From: Bathymodiolus brooksi
Lineage: Eukaryota > Mollusca > Bivalvia > Mytilida > Modiolidae
Reading direction: 5' to 3'
DNA length: 64,000 nt
NCBI GenBank assembly: GCA_963680875.1
Contig: OY804575.1
Span: 29,168,494 to 29,232,493, forward strand
Positions 58,701-64,000 of the stretch are shown here, piece after piece. Under the pieces are notes generated by a model. That model saw only the letters and a list, made by a program, of their open reading frames with translations. It made no database searches and was not told the origin of the DNA. Positions within the stretch are counted from its first letter, which is position 1; every line of letters begins with the position of its first letter. Position numbers and translations under genes: made by a program.

Positions 58701-61700
58701 AGACAAAATTTCCGGAATGTTTCATCCAATTCCGAGCACCATAGCAAACCAAAGATGAATATCAATTCGCAACATCATAATCTACTTGGAAACCAAATTT
58801 CGCCCAAATCGGAGGAATTTTGTATTTGGCGGCCATTTTGTACCTTGGGTACCATGGCAACGGCCGCCATTTTGAACTTGTTCAACCCCTCAAAAGCTGC
58901 CACATACTATGGTGGATATTCATACAAAGTGGATCATAATATGGCTCCCAAACCATGGATATCAATTCCCAACATCAAAATCTACTTGGAAACCAAATTT
59001 CGCCCAAATCGGAGGATTTTTGTATTTTGACGGCTATTTTGAATTCAAAATGGCCACCATAGCAAACCAACGATGGATATCAATTCGCAACATCATAATC
59101 TACTTGGAAACCAAGTTTCGCCCAAATCGGAGGATTTTTGTATTTTGGCGGCAAAATGGCCACCATAGCAAACCAACGATGAATATCAATTCGCAACATC
59201 ATAATCAACTTGGAAACAAAATTTCGCCCAAATCAGAGGAATTTTGCATTTGGTGGTCATTTTGTACCTTGGTTACCATGGCAACAGCCGCCATTTTGAA
59301 TTTTTTCAACACGCCAAAAGCTGCCACACACTACGGTGGATATTCCTACAAAGTTTCATGAAGTTTGATGAAAGGAATCCAATTTTTTTTTAAATCCACC
59401 CTTTTTTGTTTCCATGGCAACTGCGGCAAAGTTTGTCCAACCAATTCCGATTTTGTTGGCTTATCTCGTTTCACTAGATGTGGATGTTGTTCCTATCAAG
59501 TTTCATCAATTTCTGTTTGACGAGTAACTTGCTATGATCATTTTTGTGTTTTTCAATTTTTTAGCATTTTGGCCGTTTCCATGGCAATGGCAGCCATTTT
59601 GAAAATTCCAAAAGTAGTCTGCACATCTACTCATAGTCCTTAACATTCCTCTTAAGTTTCATTGATTTCCGTTCTGTAGTCGCTGAGAAATGTGTCGGAT
59701 AAACTTTTGGCGGAAGAAAGAAAGATAGAAAGAATAATAACCAGAGGCTCTCAAGAGCCTGTATCGTTCACCTGGTAATAAAAAAAACCAATTGGTCCTA
59801 TGTAAAAACTATGTCCTGCGTCATCTTGGAATTACGATCAACATAAAAAACACAATGTTTGTAAAGGACCTTCCAATGATTGATGCACAGTTTAGGTTCA
59901 ATCAGTGCAATAGCTTCAGAGAAGAATATATTTCTGTATTTTCCCCATATGGTTCTGTGTTAATACTATGACCTGTGGTGGCAGCCATCTTGGATTTCCG
60001 ATCGGCATAAAAAACAGAGGACCTTCCAATGATCATTCCTGGGCAGTTTGGTTTCAATTATCCAAGTGGTTTCAGAGAAGAAGCGTTTTGAAACATTTTT
60101 CCCATAGGATCCAATGTTAAACTAAGTCCTGCCGTAGCCGCCATTTTGAATTTCATATCGGAACAAAAAACGTAAAGTTTGTAGAGGACCATCCAATGTA
60201 CACACATATGGACAGTTTGACTTTAATCATATTTGTAGTTTCTGAGAAGAAGGCATTTGAACATTTTCCCATAGGGTCCAATGTTAATCTATGTCCTGCG
60301 GTGGTGGCCATCTTGGATTTCCGATCGGCATAAAAAACACACACCTTGTAGAGGACCTTCCAATGATCATTCCTGGGCAGTTTGGTTTCAATTATCCAAG
60401 TGGTTTCAGAGAAGAAGCGTTTTGAAACATTTTTCCCATAGGATCCAATGTTAAACTAAGTCCTGCCGTAGCCGCCATTTTGAATTTCATATCGGAACAA
60501 AAAACGTAAAGTTTGTAGAGGACCATCCAATGTACACACATATGGACAGTTTGGCTTTAATCATATTTGTAGTTTCTGAGAAGAAGGCATTTGAACATTT
60601 TCCCATAGGGTCCAATGTTAATCTATGTCCTGCAGTGGTGGCCATCTTGAATTTTCGATCGGCATAAAAAAACAGAAACTTTGTAGAGGGCCTTCCAATG
60701 ATCATTCCTGGGCAGTTTGGTTTCAACTGTACAAGTGGTTTCAGAGAAGAAGCATTTTGAAACATTTTTCCCATAGGGTCCAATGTTAAACTAAGTCCTG
60801 CCGTAGCCGCCATTTTGAATTTCATATCGGAACAAAAAACCTTAAGATTGTAGAGGACCATCCAATGAACATTCATGTACAGTTTGGCTTTAATCATATT
60901 TGTAGTTTCTGAGTAGAAGGCATTTGAATATTTTCCCATAGGGTCCAATGTTAATCTATGTCCTGCGGTGGCGGCCATCTTGGATTCCCGACCGGCATAA
61001 AAAACAGAAAATTTGTAGAGGACCTTCCAATGATCATTCCTGGGCAGTTTGGTTTCAATTATCCAAGTGGTTTCAGAGAAGAAGCGTTTTGAAACATTTT
61101 TCCCATAGGGTCCAATGTTAAACTAAGTCCTGCCGTAGCCGCCATTTTGAATTTCATACCGGAACAAAAAACGTAAAGTTTGTAGAGGACCATCTAATGA
61201 ACATTCATGTACAGTTTGGCTTTAATCATATTTGCAGTTTCTGAGTAGAAGGCATTTGAATATTTTCCCATAGGGTCCAATGTTAATCTATGTCCTGCGG
61301 TGGCGGCCATCTTGGATTTCCGACCGGCATAAAAAACAGAATATTTGTAGAGGACCTTCCAATGATCATTCCTGGGCAGTTTGGTTTCAACTGTCCAAGT
61401 GGTTTCAGAGAAGAAGCATTTTGAAACATTTTTCCCATAGGGTCCAATGTTAAACTAAGTCCTGCCGTAGCCTCCATTTTGAATTTCATATCGGAACAAA
61501 AAACCTTAAGATTGTAGAGGACCATCCAATGAACATTCATGTACAGTTTGGCTTTAATAATATTTGTAGTTTCTGAGAAGAAGGCATTTGAACATTTTCC
61601 CATAGGGTCCAATGTTAATCTATGTCCTGCGGTGGCGGCCATCTTGGATTTCCGACCGGCATAAAAAACATAAAATTTGTAGAGGACCTTCCAATGATCA

Positions 61701-63938
61701 TTCCTGGGCAGTTTGGTTTCAACTGTACAAGTGGTTTCAGAGAAGAAGCATTTTGAAACATTTTCCCATAGGGTCCAATGTTAAACTAAGTCCTGCCGTA
61801 GCCGCCATTTTGAATTTCATATCGGAACAAAAAACCTTAAGATTGTAGAGGACCATCCAATGAACATTCATGTACAGTTTGGCTTTAATCATATTTGTAG
61901 TTTCTGAGTAGAAGGCATTTGAATATTTTCCCATAGGGTCCAATGTTAATCTATGTCCTGCGGTGGCGGCCATCTTGGATTCCCGACCGGCATAAAAAAC
62001 AGAAAATTTGTAGAGGACCTTCCAATGATCATTCCTGGGCAGTTTGGTTTCAATTATCCAAGTGGTTTCAGAGAAGAAGCGTTTTGAAACATTTTTCCCA
62101 TAGGGTCCAATGTTAAACTAAGTCCTGCCGTAGCCGCCATTTTGAATTTCATACCGGAACAAAAAACGTAAAGTTTGTAGAGGACCATCTAATGAACATT
62201 CATGTACAGTTTGGCTTTAATCATATTTGTAGTTTCTGAGTAGAAGGCATTTGAATATTTTCCCATAGGGTCCAATGTTAATCTATGTCCTGCGGTGGCG
62301 GCCATCTTGGATTTCCGACCGGCATAAAAAACAGAATATTTGTAGAGGACCTTCCAATGATCATTCCTGGGCAGTTTGGTTTCAACTGTCCAAGTGGTTT
62401 CAGAGAAGAAGCATTTTGAAACATTTTTCCCATAGGGTCCAATGTTAAACTAAGTCCTGCCGTAGCCGCCATTTTGAATTTCATATCGGAACAAAAAACC
62501 TTAAGATTGTAGAGGACCATCCAATGAACATTCATGTACAGTTTGGCTTTAATAATATTTGTAGTTTCTGAGAAGAAGGCATTTAAACATCTTCCCATAG
62601 GGTCCAATGTTAATCTATGTCCTGCGGTGGCGGCCATCTTGGATTTCCGACCGGCATAAAAAACATAAAATTTGTAGAGGACCTTCCAATGATCATTCCT
62701 GGGCAGTTTGGTTTCAACTGTCCAAGTGGTTTCAGAGAAGAAGCATTTTGAAACATTTTCCCATAGGGTCCAATGTTAAACTAAGTCCTGCCGTAGCCGC
62801 CATTTTGAATTTCATATCGGAACAAAAAACCTTAAGATTGTAGAGGACCATCCAATGAACATTCATGTACAGTTTGGCTTTAATAATATTTGTAGTTTCT
62901 GAGAAGAAGGCATTTGAACATTTTCCCATAGGGTCCAATGTTAATCTATGTCCTGCGGTGGCGGCCATCTTGGATTTCCGACCGGCATAAAAAACAGAAA
63001 ATTTGTAGAGGACCTTCCAATGATCATTCCTGGGCAGTTTGGTTTCAACTGTCCAAGTGGTTTCAGAGAAGAAGCATTTTGAAACATTTTCCCCATAGGG
63101 TCCAATGTTAAACTAAGTCCTGCCGTAGCCGCCATTTTGAATTTCATATCGGAACAAAAAACCTTAAGATTGTAGAGGACCATCCAATGAACATTCATGT
63201 ACAGTTTGGCTTTAATCATATTTGTAGTTTCTGAGAAGAAGGCATTTGAACATTTTCCCATAGGGTCCAATGTTAATCTATGTCCTGCGATGGCGGCCAT
63301 CTTGGATTTCCGATCGGCATAAAAAACAGTAACTTGGTAAAGGACATTCCAATGATCATTCCTTTACAGTTTGGGTTCAGTCAGTTCATTAGTTTCAGAG
63401 AAGAAGATCTTTGAAATTTCAGCCAATCAGAGCATATTATTGGCCCTGGCAGCCATATTGAATATCCGACTGGAACGAAAAACAGTAACTTTGTAGAGGA
63501 CCATCCAAGGAACATTCCTGCTAAGTTCGGTTCCAATCGGCCAAGTGGTTTCGGAGAAGAAGCTTGAAATGTGAAAAGTTTACAGACGACAGACGACGGA
63601 CGCCAAGTGATGGCAATAGTTCACATGGACCTTTGGTCCAGGTGAACTAATAAGAAACGGAGCAAACACAATATGTCTCCCAAACTTTGTTTGGGGGACA
63701 TAATAAGTTAAAATGCCTTCTCTGATATTATAATATCTTTAATTAAAATCCCATTAAAATATTAAAAATTTCCATACATACACAAAAATGTACTACCAGA
63801 TATTATAAGAAGTCAAAATTCCATACATACCTTCCCAGATATTACATTATGCATGATTTTAAAAATAGCTTTTCCTTCAAATGCTTTTTTCAATGCCATC
63901 ATTTCAAATACACAGCAACCTAAACTCCAGATGTCAGA
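37695..63938 (-). CDS. NEK-like serine/threonine protein kinase, 3' exons
   Basis: Ten exons on the minus strand join without a phase conflict: 63831-63938, 56012-56146, 51800-52504, 50900-50936, 50249-50286, 43369-43490, 40341-40396, 38813-38873, 37912-37996 and 37695-37796 (stop TGA). The first two give the end of the kinase domain: subdomain IX as [20 protein letters not shown] and subdomain XI with FLRPTAF. The wording SDxWSLGCCxxEM is typical of the NIMA-related (NEK) family, which acts at centrosomes, cilia and in mitosis. The ATP-binding and catalytic-loop exons lie beyond 64000. The middle exon encodes a serine- and acid-rich tail with a duplicated DGTFVYHGT motif. The last four exons form a helical C-terminus ending [20 protein letters not shown]. 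Which NEK member it is I cannot say. Confidence 0.88.
37912..37996 (-). CDS. NEK-like kinase exon
   Basis: 85 bases, phase 2 to 0, acceptor TTTCTGCAG, donor CAG|GTATGT. Encodes [20 protein letters not shown] and an acidic end. Confidence 0.85.
38321..38500 (-). mobile_element. SINE tail fragment in NEK-like gene intron
   Basis: Minus-strand copy of the body and tail of the repeat at 27464 (AAAAATCCAACTAAGCATGT, CAATCACTCACTC). The A-box part is missing. Confidence 0.6.
38813..38873 (-). CDS. NEK-like kinase exon next to the 58-bp array
   Basis: 61 bases, phase 1 to 2, acceptor CTGTTTTAG, donor AAG|GTATGT. Encodes [20 protein letters not shown]. Its acceptor and first seven bases are repeated in every unit of the adjoining minisatellite. 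Confidence 0.8.
38867..39237. repeat. 58-bp minisatellite, first block
   Basis: About six copies of a unit beginning ATTGCTAAAACAGACAAATT. The first unit overlaps the 5' end of the exon at 38813-38873. The block is continued at 40089 after an 851-base insertion. Confidence 0.9.
39238..40088. mobile_element. 851-bp non-coding insertion at TA in the minisatellite
   Basis: The 58-bp unit is broken at AAATTA and resumes TACATATG, giving a TA target duplication. Both ends start TCC (reading inward), and each carries AAATCGGTCA within the first 45 bases; a third copy lies inside at about 39450. Terminal inverted repeats are weak. It has no ORF, so it is a MITE-like element of uncertain class. Confidence 0.6.
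40089..40300. repeat. 58-bp minisatellite, second block
   Basis: About 3.5 more units with the same motif ACATATGTGCTGTTTAAACC. Confidence 0.88.
40341..40396 (-). CDS. NEK-like kinase exon
   Basis: 56 bases, phase 2 to 1, acceptor TTCAATAG, donor CAG|GTAAAT. Encodes [19 protein letters not shown]. Confidence 0.78.
40456..41116. repeat. 32-bp minisatellite containing CCCTAAC
   Basis: About 20 nearly identical copies of CTCTATACTGATGTTAAACA plus CCATAACCCTAA. The first unit has a 4-5-base variant (GAATTGGCATTAAAC). The array lies in a NEK-like gene intron. Confidence 0.95.
41117..42150. other. Intron sequence, nothing supported
   Basis: AT-rich intron of the NEK-like gene. No repeat family or exon recognised. 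Confidence 0.4.
42152..42908. mobile_element. Pogo/Tigger-like MITE with internal 16-bp array
   Basis: Left end TA-CAGTGAAACCTGTCTAAAC and right end GTTTAAACAGGTTTCACTC-TA type sequence form about 25-bp inverted repeats with a few mismatches, flanked by TA on both sides. Between 42165 and 42785 the interior is an array of AACAGAACCCTGAATA (16 bp) with variants CCTGTCTA and TCGTGTATA. CAGTGAAACCTGT-like ends are typical of pogo/Tigger elements; the class is inferred. Confidence 0.65.
43369..43490 (-). CDS. NEK-like kinase exon with alternative 3' end
   Basis: Acceptor ATATATTTTCAG. Using the donor ATAG|GTACCA it is 122 bases and exits in phase 2, matching the next exon exactly. Without splicing the frame stays open for 19 more codons to TAA at 43311, so a shorter isoform is possible. 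Encodes [20 protein letters not shown]. Confidence 0.78.
43522..48829. repeat. 49-bp minisatellite, about 108 copies
   Basis: Unit: TTAATAGACTAATGTCTGAA, GGATATACTATATTTTTC and AGTATCCTGGG. Two main types alternate: one with ATACTATATTTTTC/CCTGGG and one with GTACTATAATTTTC/CTTGGG. The left end is enriched in a CCTGGATTA variant. The right two-thirds shows higher-order order, including a rare unit recurring exactly 17 units apart. It fills most of one intron of the NEK-like gene. Confidence 0.97.
49226..49453 (-). mobile_element. tRNA-derived SINE in intron (minus)
   Basis: Family end complement GGTGTTTAACGCCACTTTCA at 49230, B-box complement GGGATTCGAACTCAC at 49368. In the same orientation as the host gene. 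Confidence 0.8.
49472..49618 (-). mobile_element. Truncated SINE in intron (minus)
   Basis: Second copy of the same family right after the previous one, lacking the B-box part, and joined at AAGTCACTGACGATCACAAC. Confidence 0.75.
49619..50248. other. Intron sequence, nothing supported
   Basis: Unique-looking AT-rich intron sequence between the SINE pair and the 38-base exon. Confidence 0.4.
50249..50286 (-). CDS. NEK-like kinase micro-exon
   Basis: 38 bases, phase 1 to 0, encoding [13 protein letters not shown] with the split alanine. Donor CAG|GTAAGA is a strong consensus. Confidence 0.75.
50900..50936 (-). CDS. NEK-like kinase micro-exon
   Basis: 37 bases, phase 0 to 1, encoding [12 protein letters not shown]. 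Acceptor CATATTTCAG, donor AAG|GTGAAA. The phase match with both neighbours supports it. Confidence 0.7.
51024..51174. mobile_element. Pogo/Tigger-like MITE
   Basis: Left ACAATGGAACTTATGCAATC-CGAC and right GTCGTATTAGACAGGTTCTA-CTGTA are inverted ends of the CAGTAGAACCTGTC type. No ORF. Confidence 0.6.
51583..51650 (-). mobile_element. SINE fragment (minus)
   Basis: Degenerate copy of the family end: TTATGGTGTTTCACACAATT and GGTGGAGGAAACC. Confidence 0.5.
51800..52504 (-). CDS. NEK-like kinase large tail exon
   Basis: 235 codons, phase 0 at both ends (acceptor GTTTTTAG, donor CAG|GTAAAT). Low-complexity lysine, serine and acidic sequence with a short coiled-coil-like part ([20 protein letters not shown]). 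It has two copies of DGTFVYHGT about 32 residues apart, each preceded by an acidic run, and [16 protein letters not shown] near the end. Confidence 0.88.
52505..53080. other. Intron sequence, nothing supported
   Basis: AT-rich intron of the NEK-like gene. Confidence 0.4.
53081..53189. repeat. Short foldback
   Basis: TTTTCATATCAAACCCTTTA-TCAGCC and GGCTGATAAAGGGTATGATA-TGAAAA are complementary arms around about 55 bases. Confidence 0.8.
53277..55297. repeat. 47-bp minisatellite, 43 copies
   Basis: Unit: TAACTAAATGTGATGATGTG, TTTCTAGAACAACATTAATT and AGATCTC. Copies are almost identical except for one position, CTAGAACAAC versus CTAGAATAAC. The order of the two types over 43 units contains an 11-unit pattern repeated 13 units later. 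The array lies in a NEK-like gene intron. Confidence 0.97.
55592..55850 (-). mobile_element. tRNA-derived SINE (minus)
   Basis: Family end complement TATGGTGTAACGCCACTTTC, body GGTGGAGGAAACCGAAATAC, degraded B-box region near 55770, then a C-run. Confidence 0.78.
56012..56146 (-). CDS. NEK-like kinase exon (subdomains X-XI)
   Basis: Acceptor CGTTTTCAG, donor AAG|GTATAA, 45 codons. [20 protein letters not shown] and [13 protein letters not shown] close the kinase fold. Confidence 0.9.
56147..58571. other. Intron with undetermined repeats
   Basis: No exon of the kinase is expected here, since the flanking exons join in phase. Three copies of GGTATAGTTCC-type motif occur at 56620-56680. A 21-codon ORF at 57825 ([20 protein letters not shown]) resembles a nuclear-localisation-type N-terminus but stops at once. 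Confidence 0.35.
58572..59741. repeat. Interspersed repeat with GCCATTTTG core units
   Basis: Diverged units carry AAACCAACGATGGATATCAA, CTACTTGGAAACCAAATTTC, GCCCAAATCGGAGGA and GGCGGCCATTTTG, spaced about 110-240 bases. The region ends GCGGAAGAAAGAAAGATAGA and abuts the next element. ORFs here are repeat artefacts. Confidence 0.6.
59742..63648 (-). mobile_element. 3.9-kb Helitron-like repeat with about 23 core units
   Basis: Starts AGAGGCTCTCAAGAGCCT (hairpin) and ends TTCACATGGACCTTTGGTCC-AGGTGAACT, a second hairpin, after GACGACGGACGCCAAGTGA. The ends correspond to those of the AGCTCACC family. The core is a tandem array of about 166-bp units in alternating A and B forms (dimer about 330-335 bp), with ATGATCATTCCTGGGCAGTT in A and TGAACATTCATGTACAGTTT in B. 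Segments around 61283-61973 and 62278-62968 repeat at a spacing of 995 bases, i.e. three dimers. All ORFs in it are repeat shadows. Confidence 0.75.
63649..63830. repeat. Intron with GTCTCCCAAAC hairpin
   Basis: TATGTCTCCCAAAC TTTG TTTGGGGGACATA (63680-63712) forms a short hairpin that looks like the end of another interspersed repeat. Confidence 0.5.
63831..63938 (-). CDS. NEK-like kinase exon (subdomain IX)
   Basis: Acceptor ATTATTTCAG, donor AAG|GTATGT, 36 codons, phase 0 at both ends. Encodes [20 protein letters not shown] and [11 protein letters not shown]. Confidence 0.92.
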
Positions 63939-64000
63939 CTGAAATAATCATAAAAAAAACATATCTGACTAACATAATAAGTTACACATATAGTTTTCCT

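Noticed and set aside
60153..63300. Family of ORFs with [13 protein letters not shown] and similar
   Set aside because: The same 166-bp repeat unit translated over and over; frames break at unit boundaries.

Overview
The window reads as invertebrate nuclear DNA, most likely from a bivalve mollusc and possibly a mytilid mussel. It is AT-rich, has spliced genes with GT/AG introns, tRNA-derived SINEs, very long minisatellites, and interspersed repeats (ends AGCTCACC and CCTCTAG, cores with ATGGCCGCC/GCCATTTTG) that I associate with bivalve genomes. The species is an inference from repeat style, not a database result.

1-13.3 kb is mobile-element territory. A foldback element lies at 200-487. A 33-bp minisatellite is split by what looks like a single 8.8-kb insertion (4189-13033) with matching terminal inverted repeats, CCAACGTTGG-rich subterminal arrays at both ends and a GT target duplication. 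Inside it lie a DUF4806-like spliced coding fragment (11542-12145, plus strand), a SINE, and a nearly complete minus-strand Ngaro/DIRS-type tyrosine-recombinase retrotransposon: gag, reverse transcriptase/RNase H, tyrosine recombinase and SGNH hydrolase. The retrotransposon is dead: one in-frame stop in pol, and a frameshift plus loss of a catalytic arginine in the recombinase.

13.5-21.6 kb holds a signal-peptide exon, an uncertain ORF, a 27-bp minisatellite whose unit carries the first ten bases of let-7, and a 1,053-bp tandem duplication. One copy of the duplication is interrupted by a 1.36-kb Helitron-like repeat, so filled and empty sites lie side by side.

21.7-26.3 kb is the 3' part of a plus-strand leucine-rich-repeat gene, with at least three exons, all splice phases consistent. 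Its introns carry a 23-bp minisatellite, a SINE and the remnant of a second SGNH hydrolase.

26.3-37.6 kb is repeat-rich: SINEs, Helitron-like copies, MITEs, a Penelope-like GIY-YIG fragment followed by a candidate hammerhead ribozyme, and a perfect 147-bp-arm palindrome made from a related Penelope-type tail.

37.7-64.0 kb is the 3' part of one minus-strand gene for a NEK-like protein kinase. Ten exons connect in phase; the N-terminal kinase exons lie beyond 64000. About 1.3 kb of coding sequence is spread over 26 kb, and the introns hold large arrays of 49-, 47-, 32-, 16- and 58-bp units and a 3.9-kb repeat built of about 166-bp units. The two host genes converge, with the repeat-rich 26.3-37.6 kb block between their 3' ends.
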